Below are positions 24,147 to 32,854 of a stretch of DNA of 38,585 nt, one piece after another. The stretch lies in the NCBI GenBank assembly GCA_910578035.1, contig CAJTOB010000029.1, positions 1 to 38,585 of the forward strand. Reading direction: 5' to 3'. Position numbers and translations under genes: made by a program. The notes beneath the pieces are model-generated. The model worked only from the letters and a program-made list of their open reading frames with translations. It was not told the DNA's origin and did no database searches. How positions within the stretch are numbered: position 1 is the first letter of the stretch; every line of letters begins with the position of its first letter. The DNA is from an uncultured Muribaculaceae bacterium (lineage in GTDB: Bacteria > Bacteroidota > Bacteroidia > Bacteroidales > Muribaculaceae).

Positions 24147-25976
24147 ATGAAAAAGCTGATTTTCGCTTTTGCCGCCTTGCTTGTGCTGCTTCTCGCCGCA
24201 TGCTCAAAGCCGCAGCCGCGCGCTATCGAGACTCCCGCGATAGCCGCCACAAACTGCTCCAACCTCAACCTCACCAAGGTAGAGCTCAACGATTCGGCCA
24301 CAGTGCTGTCGTTCCACGTGAAATACCGCCCGGGCTGGTGGATACGCATTGCCAAAGAGAGCAAGCTTCTGGCCGACGGCAAGGAATACCCCGTGGTAAG
24401 CTCAGAAAACCTCGTGCTCGGCGAGCAGTTCACCATGCCCGAGAGCGGCGAGGCCGATTTCACACTCACCTTCGAGCCCCTGCCCCTCGAAACCACTACC
24501 TTCGACTTCACCGAAGGTGTGCAGGACGGCTGGGCTTTCTACGGCATCGATGCCACCGGCAAGCCCGTGGAGAACATGGCCCTACTGCCCAAGGAAATCG
24601 CCAAGGCTGCCGAAGGTGAAATCAATGCCGAACCCGTGCTTGAGGCAGCCCCCTCGGAGCTGCGCTTCCACATGCTCGGCTACCGCCCCGAATACGGCAA
24701 CAAGCTCAATCTCTTCCTCGGAAACCTCGCCGACACCGAAATGGCAAGCGTAGCCATCGACGAAAACGGCGAAGGAACTCTCTCAACAACTCTCTACGGC
24801 ACAACCGAGCTCACAATCATGCCCGAAGGCCTCAGCGCACTGCGGGCCAACGCCATCATCGCTCCCGGCGAGACCACCGACATCTATATCTCGCCGGCCA
24901 TCTTCTCGGACTTCGTGGAAATGATACGCGACAACAATGCCGTCCGGCACACACCTTACGCCTACACCAACGGCCGCTATGCAGCCCTCAACAAGGCCAA
25001 GGCCGAACTCAACAAGATTGAAATCGAACCGGCCGACCTCGACTGGCGCATGAACGGCGAGGAATATACCGCCGCCCAGATCAACGCCCGCGAAAAAGCT
25101 CTCGCCGCCATCAATGCCTCCGACCTGCCTGAAGCCGCCAAGACATATGCCACACGCGCACTCAACATAGAAACCGTAAGCGCCCTCAAGGGTGCATGGG
25201 GCAATCTTGCCAACAAATACTATTCCGAAAACGGCATGGAAGGTCTGCGCGATTCCGTAAAAATCGAAATCGCTCCGGAGCAGTATGCCTCTGTTGCCGG
25301 TTTCATCGACGGCGATGACAACGCATACCTCATGTATCCTGAACTGATCTCTATTTTCGGCGAATTCAACTGGACCGACCACGGCGCCAAGGGTGCCCTC
25401 TTCACCGAACTTCCCGTATATGCCAAGGCTTACCAGAGCGCCAAGGCCGCCAAGCTTTCCGACAGCGAGACCGCGGCTCTCGAAGCCCTGTCGCAGCCTT
25501 TCTACGCCCAGGCAGCCAAACTCCGTCAGGCCGAGGGCCAGAAAGCCTTCGAGGAAGCTCAGAAGTCTATCGCCGAGAACCCCGAAGTATCCGACGAATA
25601 TCTCTTCGACGCCATCGTAGCACCTCACAAGGGCAAAGTGGTGCTTGTAGACCTCTGGAACACATGGTGCGGCCCCTGCCGCCGTGCTCTCAAGGCCAAC
25701 GAACCGCTCAAGACCGGCGAACTCGCCAACGACGACATCGTGTGGATTTACATTGCCGATGAAAGCTCCGACCTCAGCCAGTATGCCGAAATGATAAAGG
25801 ACATCAAGGGCGAGCACCATATGGTCAACGCCGACCAGATAGCGATTATCCGCAACCGCTTCGGTGTCGACGGCATTCCCTACTATATCCTTGTAGACCG
25901 CGAAGGCAAGGCCCAGGGACATCCCGACTTCCGCGACCACGCCAAACTCGTAGAAGGCATCAAAGCCGCCCTCTGA
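24147..25976 (+). CDS. Thioredoxin-fold (TlpA/ResA-like) lipoprotein with long N-terminal region
   Basis: The 609-residue product has a lipoprotein signal with C19 in LLLAACS. About 470 residues of beta-rich and then helical sequence precede a C-terminal thioredoxin-like domain (about residues 480-609) with KVVLVDLWNTWCGPCRRAL. The active-site cysteines are C508 and C511, and the cis-proline strand is GVDGIPYYILVDREG. Proteins of this plan are common in Bacteroidetes envelopes and are thought to act as thiol-disulfide oxidoreductases in the periplasm. The N-terminal region resembles the DUF4369-like parts of such proteins only loosely. It stands alone between a palindromic terminator and its own terminator at 25990. 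Confidence 0.85.
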   Translation: MKKLIFAFAALLVLLLAACSKPQPRAIETPAIAATNCSNLNLTKVELNDSATVLSFHVKYRPGWWIRIAKESKLLADGKEYPVVSSENLVLGEQFTMPESGEADFTLTFEPLPLETTTFDFTEGVQDGWAFYGIDATGKPVENMALLPKEIAKAAEGEINAEPVLEAAPSELRFHMLGYRPEYGNKLNLFLGNLADTEMASVAIDENGEGTLSTTLYGTTELTIMPEGLSALRANAIIAPGETTDIYISPAIFSDFVEMIRDNNAVRHTPYAYTNGRYAALNKAKAELNKIEIEPADLDWRMNGEEYTAAQINAREKALAAINASDLPEAAKTYATRALNIETVSALKGAWGNLANKYYSENGMEGLRDSVKIEIAPEQYASVAGFIDGDDNAYLMYPELISIFGEFNWTDHGAKGALFTELPVYAKAYQSAKAAKLSDSETAALEALSQPFYAQAAKLRQAEGQKAFEEAQKSIAENPEVSDEYLFDAIVAPHKGKVVLVDLWNTWCGPCRRALKANEPLKTGELANDDIVWIYIADESSDLSQYAEMIKDIKGEHHMVNADQIAIIRNRFGVDGIPYYILVDREGKAQGHPDFRDHAKLVEGIKAAL

Positions 25977-25989
25977 TTTAGAACACATC

Positions 25990-26036
25990 AGACCCGGGTC
26001 TGAGCGCCGAAATGGTGCGCCGACCCGGGTCTTTTT
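25990..26036 (+). terminator. Rho-independent terminator after the thioredoxin lipoprotein
   Basis: AGACCCGGGTC (25990-26000) pairs perfectly with GACCCGGGTCT (26022-26032), with an inner GCGCC/GGTGC stem, followed by a run of T. It ends 12 bases before the stop of the convergent lipoprotein gene and serves mainly the plus strand, since the opposite strand lacks a T run. Confidence 0.88.
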
Positions 26037-26048
26037 CGTATATCTGAT

Positions 26049-26834
26049 TCAGATTTCGGGAACGATATATTTGAATGTGAGTTCTTCGTTTCCGGTATTG
26101 GAGACATACAACTCCTGAACATCGCCCAAGGGGTAACAGCTGATGAACGGAGGTTCGCCAAGGCCTAAATAACCCAACTGAGCGGTATTTGTTATGCCGA
26201 CCCCGCAGGGCAGCATTACCGAATGCGACCCTTCTGCCGGAATATCGATTTGCTCGAACAAGAACAAGTCGCAGGCCGCGTCGCTGTCTCCTCCGCCCAG
26301 CGCACCCCAGCCGGAACCGTAGGAAAAAGTGTTTTTGACGGCATAGCGGCCTTCTGTCACCGGCAGCCCGGTGTTTTCGACATTCACTTTCACATATTTC
26401 TTAACAGGAATAGTAAAGTCGCAGTTCAGGGTCTTGCCCTCGCGGTCTTCGACACTGAGAATGAAATCGAATTTCTCCATCGGTCGCAGATATGTTTCAG
26501 GCGACACACTGCTCAAATCGACCGAAAATACATATTTTGTATGTATATCGTATTTATCGGCAGTATCTTCGCCAATCTCAAAGAAAACGCTGTAATTACC
26601 ATTCTTGTCGGTAGTGGCGCGGCCTTTGTGCTTAACAATGGAAGCGACGATAGATTTAAACTCATAATCGACAGTGACGGGAATACCGGCAAAGGGGCGT
26701 CCGTCGGGCGTACATATAGTGCCTTTGATAACCGTACTCGTCGGAGTGGGCTTGCTGATTATGTCATCTTCTTCTCGCTCGCACGACGCAGCAACAAGAA
26801 GAAAGGCAAAAAGCGGAATAACAAATCTATTCAT
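26049..26834 (-). CDS. Hypothetical lipoprotein with carboxypeptidase-regulatory-like domain
   Basis: The 261-residue product (start at MNRFVIPLFAFLLVAASC, lipidated C18) follows the signal with a beta-sandwich like carboxypeptidase regulatory domains (about residues 34-110: VIKGTICTPDGRPFAGIPVTV, then TTDKNGNYSVFF). The remaining beta-rich part ends TFKYIVPEI. I chose the second methionine of the open frame because it places the signal peptide at the N-terminus. Codon use is visibly AT-richer than that of the neighbours, and it is the only minus-strand gene between 16.6 kb and the window end, suggesting separate acquisition. No function is assigned; it may be a surface or adhesion lipoprotein. 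Confidence 0.7.
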   Translation of the reverse strand: MNRFVIPLFAFLLVAASCEREEDDIISKPTPTSTVIKGTICTPDGRPFAGIPVTVDYEFKSIVASIVKHKGRATTDKNGNYSVFFEIGEDTADKYDIHTKYVFSVDLSSVSPETYLRPMEKFDFILSVEDREGKTLNCDFTIPVKKYVKVNVENTGLPVTEGRYAVKNTFSYGSGWGALGGGDSDAACDLFLFEQIDIPAEGSHSVMLPCGVGITNTAQLGYLGLGEPPFISCYPLGDVQELYVSNTGNEELTFKYIVPEI

Positions 26835-26839
26835 TTCTA

Positions 26840-26862
26840 AGAGCTTGTTTAAAAACATATGT
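26840..26862 (-). repeat. Inverted copy of the 58-80 motif
   Basis: On the minus strand this stretch matches 58-80 at 22 of 23 positions and ends five bases upstream of the lipoprotein start at 26834. Identity drops on both sides. Confidence 0.6.
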
Positions 26863-26968
26863 TATTACTAATGACGTTACAATATTAAGCAAAAATTCCG
26901 CATCGTCAAAATGATACCACGTATATTCGCTATTTAGGCGCTAAAATTGGCTTTTTAGTCTATAGTAT

Positions 26969-27008
26969 ATGCCATTCCGTAGACTTTACTTGTCTGCGGG
27001 GTGGCATT
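26969..27008. promoter_or_regulatory. 16-bp imperfect palindrome overlapping the efflux promoter
   Basis: ATGCCATTCCGTAGAC (26969-26984) faces GTCTGCGGGGTGGCAT (26992-27007) across a seven-base loop. Thirteen pairs are Watson-Crick and the other three are G-U, so as RNA the stem is unbroken. It is followed by TTTCTT. As DNA it covers the -33 element of the efflux promoter. It could be an operator for a dimeric repressor, or a terminator stopping transcription entering from upstream. Confidence 0.6.
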
Positions 27009-27020
27009 TTCTTATCTTTG
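26990..27020 (+). promoter_or_regulatory. Promoter of the RND efflux operon
   Basis: A TTG core (26990-26992), a 20-base spacer and TATCTTTG (27013-27020) lie 28 bases before the ATG at 27049. The -33 part sits in the loop of the palindrome 26969-27008. Confidence 0.65.
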
Positions 27021-27048
27021 CGGGTCTTTATCACATTCCATAACATAA

Positions 27049-28434
27049 ATGTACTATAAAAACATAGCAGCCGGGCTCATGCTGCTGTCAGCACCCATGT
27101 TAGCCTGCGCCGAAAGCGTGCAGCTTTCGCTCGAAGAATGCCTCAGGATTGCCCTCTCCGACAACCCCACGGTCAAAGTGGCCGATATGGAGGTGGAACG
27201 CCTCGATTATTCCAAAAAAGAAGTAATAGGCCAGCTGTTGCCTACAATCGACTTCGGTGCCAACTATAACCGCACACTCGAAAAGCAGACCATGTATATG
27301 AGCATGGATTTCGGCGATATGGGCGGAGGCTCGGACAGCGAAGGCGGCGAAGCCACCTCGCGTGCCCGCAGCGGCGGTGACGGCGGCATCAAAGTGGGCC
27401 TCGACAACTCGTGGTCGCTCGGTTTCCAGGCCTCCTTGCCCCTGATAGCACCTCAGATATGGAAAAGTGTTGCCGTGAGCGACACCCAGATACTGCGCAG
27501 TCTCGAGGCAGCCCGCCAGTCGCGCCAGGCTCTCGTAGACCAGGTGAAAAACGCCTTCTACGGTCTTCTCCTCGCCCAGGACTCGCGCATCGTAATACAG
27601 GAAAGCTACGATATGGCACGCCTGACGCACGAAACCTACGTGAAGCAGGCCGCTGCCGGCGCCGCGTCAGACTACGACGTGCTCCGCACCTCGGTAGCGA
27701 TGAAGAATATCGAGCCTGAAATCATTCAGGCCGACATCGCCATCAAGCAGGCACGCCTCCAGCTCCTCGTGCTCATGGGCGTTGACTCGGCATTCGAATT
27801 CGAAGCCGCAACGAAGCTTGCCGACTACGAAAAGACCATGTACGACGAAGTCTTCGCTCTCGAGGCCGACTACAGCAACAACGCCGACCTCAAGCTCCTC
27901 GACATCGACACCAAGCTCCTCGAGCAGCAGGTGGCGATGAAGAAACTCGCCTTTGTGCCTACCCTCGCACTCTCGGCCAACTACAACTGGACATCGATGA
28001 GCAACGGTTCGCCGGTGAAAAACTTCCGCTGGTCGCCCTACTCTATGGTAGGCCTCACGCTGTCGGTGCCTATCTTCCACGGCGGTTCGCGCTGGAACAG
28101 TCTCAAGGCGGCCTCTATCCAGGCCAAGGAAATGAGCTGGCAGCGCGCCAACCTCGAGCGCAGCATTTCGATGCAGGTCGATATAGCCATCGATAATATC
28201 AAGCTCAACGTCAAGCAAATTGCATCGAGCGCCGAAAGCGTGTCTGAAGCCGACCGCGCACATACCATCATGGAAAAAAGTTTCGAGATAGGCGCCGCAA
28301 GCTACCTCGACCTCCGCGACTCGGAACTCTCGCTCACCCGCGCCCGCCTGGCCTACTATCAGGCGATTTACAACTACCTCGTGGCCGGCAGCAAGCTCGA
28401 ACTCCTCCTCGGCAACGCAAAACTCGAGTATTAA
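27049..28434 (+). CDS. TolC-family outer-membrane efflux protein
   Basis: The 461-residue protein begins with a signal peptide (cleavage after about residue 21) and then LSLEECLRIALSDNPTVKVADME, the entry helix of outer-membrane factors. Two TolC-type repeats follow (about 28-235 and 245-450). It forms the trimeric exit duct of the tripartite pump whose adaptor and inner-membrane parts follow. Between residues 88 and 115, in the region expected to reach the cell surface, it carries a Gly/Ser/Asp-rich insertion with GGGSDSEGGEA and ARSGGDGG. It is the first gene after the promoter at 26990-27020. Confidence 0.92.
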   Translation: MYYKNIAAGLMLLSAPMLACAESVQLSLEECLRIALSDNPTVKVADMEVERLDYSKKEVIGQLLPTIDFGANYNRTLEKQTMYMSMDFGDMGGGSDSEGGEATSRARSGGDGGIKVGLDNSWSLGFQASLPLIAPQIWKSVAVSDTQILRSLEAARQSRQALVDQVKNAFYGLLLAQDSRIVIQESYDMARLTHETYVKQAAAGAASDYDVLRTSVAMKNIEPEIIQADIAIKQARLQLLVLMGVDSAFEFEAATKLADYEKTMYDEVFALEADYSNNADLKLLDIDTKLLEQQVAMKKLAFVPTLALSANYNWTSMSNGSPVKNFRWSPYSMVGLTLSVPIFHGGSRWNSLKAASIQAKEMSWQRANLERSISMQVDIAIDNIKLNVKQIASSAESVSEADRAHTIMEKSFEIGAASYLDLRDSELSLTRARLAYYQAIYNYLVAGSKLELLLGNAKLEY

Positions 28435-28438
28435 GCCA

Positions 28439-28515
28439 GGGAAATAAGTAAGAAGTAGTAAGTAAGAAGTAAAAAGTAGTAAGGAAGTAAGGAATAAGCG
28501 ATAAGGAAGAAGGAA
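28439..28515 (+). repeat. Purine-rich low-complexity repeat
   Basis: The plus strand is almost free of C and consists of irregular copies of AAGTAAGAAGTAGT and AAGGAAGTAAGG. It lies in the 181-base gap between the outer-membrane factor and adaptor genes. It may arise by slippage; no coding potential is seen. Confidence 0.7.
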
Positions 28516-28526
28516 TAGACACAAAG

Positions 28527-28604
28527 GCCTGTCAGCCCAACAGCTTAACAGCTCGTCAGCCTGTCAGCCCAACAGCCTGTCAGCCCAACCGCCCAACCGC
28601 CCAA
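28527..28604 (+). repeat. Tandem GCCTGTCAGCCCAACAG-type repeat
   Basis: Several imperfect copies of a 15-17 base unit (CTGTCAGCCCAACAG) run up to the adaptor gene, then decay to GCCCAACC. The unit ends are complementary (CTGT/ACAG), so hairpins are possible. The same family occurs inverted at 38476-38525. Confidence 0.8.
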
Positions 28605-28615
28605 TATCCCGGATT

Positions 28616-29629
28616 ATGAAAAAGATATACTATATAGCCGCCGCGGCGCTCACACTGGCAGCATGCGGCAAAAACGACAGCGACACCGCTGCCGAGCAGC
28701 TCGATGAAGAGTTGCCTTTGGTGACTATCGATGTGGCACACTCCATGGACGTGCCCCAGTCTAAATCGTACACGGCAAATATCGAGGCCGAAAATGTGAA
28801 CAACATCGCACCCTCGACCCCGAACCGCATCAAGACCATCGCTGTAGATGCCGGCGACCGCGTTGTCAAGGGCCAGACCCTCGTAACGCTCGACCGTGCC
28901 AATATCGACCAGCTGCGCATAAACCTCGAGCAGATTGAGCGCGAATACAAGCGCGCGGTGCAGCTGCTCGAAATCGGCGGAGGCACACAGCAGGCCGTCG
29001 ACCAGCTCAAGGCACAGCTCGACGCCGCCCGTTCGCAATACGACAACCTCCTCGAAAACACCGTCCTCACCTCGCCTATCACCGGCGTTGTCACAGCCCG
29101 CAACTACGACCCCGGCGACATGACCGGCAATCTGCCCGTGCTCACCGTAGGCCAGCTCTCGCCCGTGGTAAAGGTGCTCATCGGCATCAGCGAGAACGAC
29201 ATGAACCTCGTCAAGAAAGGCATGCCTGTGAGCATCACTCTCGACGCCTTCCCCAGCGAGACCTTCGAAGGCACGGTAAACCGCATCTATCCGACCGTCG
29301 ACACCAGCACCCGCACATTTATGGCCGAGGTACGCATATCGAACCCCGGCGAGCGCATCAAACCGGGAATGTTCGCCCGCGTAAGTTTCGACATGGGCTC
29401 AAAGCACAACGTCGTCGTTCCCGACCGCGCAGTGGTGAAACAGACCGGCTCGGGCAACAAGTATGTCTACGTCTACTCCAACGGCCGCGTGTCATACAAA
29501 AAAGTAGAGCTCGGCCAGCGCCTCGGCGACAGCTACGAGCTCATATCGGGCATCAACGACGGCGACACCGTAGTCACAGCCGGCCAGACACGCCTCGCCG
29601 ACAACATCCCCGTCGCAATTATGAATTAA
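28616..29629 (+). CDS. RND efflux periplasmic adaptor (membrane fusion protein), lipoprotein
   Basis: The 337-residue product has a lipoprotein signal ending AAC (C17). The lipoyl-like halves follow (NNIAPSTPNRIKTIAVDAGDRVVKGQTLVTLD and TSPITGVVTARNYDPGDM), linked by a short alpha hairpin (about residues 100-145). Beta-barrel and membrane-proximal domains (about 175-337) come next. It bridges the outer-membrane factor and the RND pump. The start is ATG 28616, directly after the CCCAACC repeats. The 111 bases to the pump gene are AT-rich with no terminator seen, so one transcript is likely. Confidence 0.93.
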   Translation: MKKIYYIAAAALTLAACGKNDSDTAAEQLDEELPLVTIDVAHSMDVPQSKSYTANIEAENVNNIAPSTPNRIKTIAVDAGDRVVKGQTLVTLDRANIDQLRINLEQIEREYKRAVQLLEIGGGTQQAVDQLKAQLDAARSQYDNLLENTVLTSPITGVVTARNYDPGDMTGNLPVLTVGQLSPVVKVLIGISENDMNLVKKGMPVSITLDAFPSETFEGTVNRIYPTVDTSTRTFMAEVRISNPGERIKPGMFARVSFDMGSKHNVVVPDRAVVKQTGSGNKYVYVYSNGRVSYKKVELGQRLGDSYELISGINDGDTVVTAGQTRLADNIPVAIMN

Positions 29630-29634
29630 TAATG

Positions 29635-29740
29635 AAGAATTTATAATTATAAATCCCTTCCCTAAAAACAACCAAATATAATTCAACAATTTAGAATAAT
29701 CAATTCTAAATTCTCAATTATTAATTCTAAATTATAAAAA
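29635..29740 (+). repeat. AT-rich spacer with short inverted repeats
   Basis: Between adaptor and pump genes the sequence falls to nearly pure A/T and repeats AATTCTAAATT variants. One 10-bp inverted repeat (29688-29697 with 29703-29712) has a five-base loop. No gene is present. Confidence 0.6.
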
Positions 29741-32700
29741 ATGAGTTTATATGGCAGCGCGGTGAAGCGCCCAATCATGACTACGCTGTGCTTTGTGGCA
29801 GTAGTCATACTCGGTCTCTTTTCGCTCAGAAGTCTTCCTATCGACCTCTATCCGGATATCGAGACCAATACCCTGATGGTGATGACCACCTACTCGGGCG
29901 CCAGCGCACAGGATATAGAGCAGAACGTGACCCGTCCGCTCGAAAACGTGCTCAACTCTGTGAGCAACCTCAAGCATATCACATCGAAATCGCGCGAGAA
30001 TATCTCGGTAATCACTCTTGAATTCGAATACGGCGAGGACATCGACGTGCTCACCAACGACGTGCGCGACAAGCTCGACATGGTATCGTCCATGCTCCCC
30101 GACGATTCGGAGACCCCGATTATCTTCAAGTTCTCCACCGACATGATTCCTATCATCATGCTATCGGTGAAGGCCGACGAGAGCATGCCCGGCCTCTACA
30201 AAATTCTCGACGACGCCGTCGCCAACCCTCTGGCTCGTATCAGCGGCGTAGGCTCGGTGTCGATTTCGGGTGCCCCCAAGCGCGAAATCCACATCTATAC
30301 CGACCCCTCGCGCCTCGAAGCCTACAACCTGAGCATTGAGCAGATTGGCGCCATCATCGGTGCCGAAAACCGCAACATTCCCGGCGGCTCATTCGACATC
30401 GGCTCCGACACATACTCGCTGCGCGTGCAGGGCGAGTTCAAATCGAGCGACGAAATGGCAAACATCGTCGTAGGCTCCTACCAGGGCCGCAATATCTACC
30501 TCCGCGACGTAGCCCGCATCGACGACACCCTCGAAGAACGCGCCCAGGAAACCTACAACGACGGCGAGCAGGGCGCCATGATTGTAATCCAGAAGCAGAG
30601 CGGTGCAAACTCAGTCCAGATTTCCGACAAGGTGCTCAAAATGCTGCCTACGCTGCAGAAACGCCTGCCTTCCGACGTGAAACTCGGCATCATCGTCGAC
30701 ACCTCCGACAATATCCGCAACACCATCGACTCGCTCGTCGAAACGGTGATGTACGCACTCCTGTTCGTGATTATCGTGGTGTTCTTCTTCCTCGGACGAT
30801 GGCGCGCCACACTCATCATCACAATCACGATTCCTATATCGCTCATCGCCTCGTTCATATACCTCTACGCCACGGGCAACACGCTCAATATCGTGTCGCT
30901 GTCGGCACTGTCGATATCTATCGGCATGGTGGTCGACGACGCCATCGTGGTGCTTGAGAACGTGACGACGCACATCGAGCGCGGCTCCGACCCCAAACAG
31001 GCCGCCGTCCACGGCACCAACGAAGTGGCCGTGTCGGTTATCGCCTCGACACTGACCCTTATCGCCGTATTCTTCCCCCTCACCCTCGTCACGGGCATGA
31101 CAGGCGTGCTCTTCCGCCAGCTCGGCTGGATGGTGACCATCATGATGATAATCTCCACCATCTGCGCCCTCTCGCTCACGCCGATGCTCTGCAGCCTCCT
31201 GCTCCGCCGCGTGAACCACCACGGCAAACTCTACACACTCCTCTTCACACCCGTAAACCGCGGCCTCGACGCCTTCGACCGCGGCTATGGCCGGCTCCTC
31301 AAATGGGTCGTAGGCCACAAGACAGTCACCTTCCTGCTGTGTATGGCAACCTTTGTGGGCTCTATTTTCCTGATGAAGCAGGTCGGCACCGAGTTCTTCC
31401 CCACAGCCGACGACGGCCGTCTGCGCATAAGCCTCGAGACGCCTATCGGCACCCGTGTGGAAGTGTCGAAAGAAGTCACCCAACGCCTTGTCAACCTCTG
31501 GCGCGAGAAATATCCCGAAATAATGGTGATGAACTACACCACCGGCACCGCCTCGAGCGACAACACCTTCGCAAACCTCAGCGACAACGGCCCCCACATC
31601 ATATCCATGAACATTCGCCTCACCGACCCCGGCGACCGCGAGCGCACCATCAGCGAGATTGCCTCGTCTATGCGCGAGGACCTCAAGCAGTTCCCCGAGT
31701 ACAAGAAGGTACAGGTCAGCACCGGCGGTATGGGCATGGGCGGCCAGACCACCATCGACTATGAAATATACGGCTACGACTTCACCGAGACCGACTCTGT
31801 GGCCCGCATGATGCAGGACGCCCTCCGCAAGATTCCCGGCGCTGCCGACGTCATCATTTCGCGAGCCGACTACCAGCCTGAATATCAGGTCGACTTCGAC
31901 CGCGAGAAGCTTGCCATCTACGGCCTCAACCTCTCCACCGCCGCCAACGCCCTGCGAAACCGCATCAACGGCCAGCTGGCGTCGCAGTTCCGCGAAGACG
32001 GCGAGGAATACGACATCAAGGTGATGTATGCCCCCGAGCACCGCACATCGCTCGAGGACATCGAGAACATACTCATCTACAACTCTGCCGGCCAGGGCGT
32101 GCGCGTGCGCGACGTCGGCCGGGTCGTGGAGCGCTTCACCCCGCCGACCATCGAGCGCAAAGACCGCGAACGTATCGTCACCGTATCGACAACCGTCGAA
32201 GGCGGCGTGCCAATGAGCAAAATCGTAGAAGCCTCCCAGGCCGCCATCGACAAGATGGACATACCTCAGGGCATATCCATCCAGCTCTCGGGCAGCTATG
32301 AAGACCAGCAGGATTCCTTCCGCGACCTTCTGACTCTGGCCGTGCTCATCATCATACTGGTATATATCGTCATGGCGGCCCAGTTCGAAAGCTACACCTA
32401 CCCGGGCATCATCATGACCTCGCTCCTGTTCGCATTCTCGGGCGTGTTCATCATACTCTGGCTCTCCGGCCACACCCTCAACGTAATGAGTATGATCGGC
32501 GCCATCATGCTTATCGGTATTGTGGTGAAAAACGGTATCGTGCTCATCGACTACATATCGCTCAACCGCGAGCGAGGCATGTCGATACGCCGCGCCGTAA
32601 TCCACGGCGGCGAGTCGCGTCTGCGCCCCGTAGTGATGACAACCCTCACCACCATTCTCGGCATGGTGCCTATGGCCGTCGGTACAGGCCAGGGTGCCGA

Positions 32701-32854
32701 AATGTGGCGCCCGATGGGCACTGCCGTCATCGGCGGTCTCACATTCTCGACCATACTCACTCTTCTCTTCGTGCCCGTGCTCTACTGCGTCTTTGCCGGC
32801 AAGGGTGTGAAAAACCAGCGTAAAAAACTCCGCAAAGCCCTCCTGAAAAAATGA
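29741..32854 (+). CDS. RND efflux pump, HAE1 family inner-membrane transporter
   Basis: The 1037-residue protein has the two-fold RND plan: helix 1 (about residues 10-30), a large periplasmic porter domain, six-helix blocks near 335-535 and 855-1025, and a second porter loop. Helix 4 carries SIGMVVDDAIVVLEN with D399/D400, the proton-relay pair of the drug-type (HAE1) branch rather than the metal branch. It uses proton flow to expel hydrophobic compounds through the adaptor and outer duct encoded upstream. Substrates are not predictable. The stop overlaps the PII-like gene by four bases, tying the synthesis of both. Confidence 0.95.
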   Translation: MSLYGSAVKRPIMTTLCFVAVVILGLFSLRSLPIDLYPDIETNTLMVMTTYSGASAQDIEQNVTRPLENVLNSVSNLKHITSKSRENISVITLEFEYGEDIDVLTNDVRDKLDMVSSMLPDDSETPIIFKFSTDMIPIIMLSVKADESMPGLYKILDDAVANPLARISGVGSVSISGAPKREIHIYTDPSRLEAYNLSIEQIGAIIGAENRNIPGGSFDIGSDTYSLRVQGEFKSSDEMANIVVGSYQGRNIYLRDVARIDDTLEERAQETYNDGEQGAMIVIQKQSGANSVQISDKVLKMLPTLQKRLPSDVKLGIIVDTSDNIRNTIDSLVETVMYALLFVIIVVFFFLGRWRATLIITITIPISLIASFIYLYATGNTLNIVSLSALSISIGMVVDDAIVVLENVTTHIERGSDPKQAAVHGTNEVAVSVIASTLTLIAVFFPLTLVTGMTGVLFRQLGWMVTIMMIISTICALSLTPMLCSLLLRRVNHHGKLYTLLFTPVNRGLDAFDRGYGRLLKWVVGHKTVTFLLCMATFVGSIFLMKQVGTEFFPTADDGRLRISLETPIGTRVEVSKEVTQRLVNLWREKYPEIMVMNYTTGTASSDNTFANLSDNGPHIISMNIRLTDPGDRERTISEIASSMREDLKQFPEYKKVQVSTGGMGMGGQTTIDYEIYGYDFTETDSVARMMQDALRKIPGAADVIISRADYQPEYQVDFDREKLAIYGLNLSTAANALRNRINGQLASQFREDGEEYDIKVMYAPEHRTSLEDIENILIYNSAGQGVRVRDVGRVVERFTPPTIERKDRERIVTVSTTVEGGVPMSKIVEASQAAIDKMDIPQGISIQLSGSYEDQQDSFRDLLTLAVLIIILVYIVMAAQFESYTYPGIIMTSLLFAFSGVFIILWLSGHTLNVMSMIGAIMLIGIVVKNGIVLIDYISLNRERGMSIRRAVIHGGESRLRPVVMTTLTTILGMVPMAVGTGQGAEMWRPMGTAVIGGLTFSTILTLLFVPVLYCVFAGKGVKNQRKKLRKALLKK

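Noticed and set aside
29635..29740. Small RNA or terminator between adaptor and pump genes
   Set aside because: The inverted repeats are pure A/T and weak with no T tract; the operon probably reads through.
30611..32605. Long minus-strand open frame (664 codons) opposite the RND pump
   Set aside because: It mirrors the codon pattern of the pump gene; its translation is rich in His, Glu and Val without motifs, as expected for an antisense shadow in GC-rich coding DNA.
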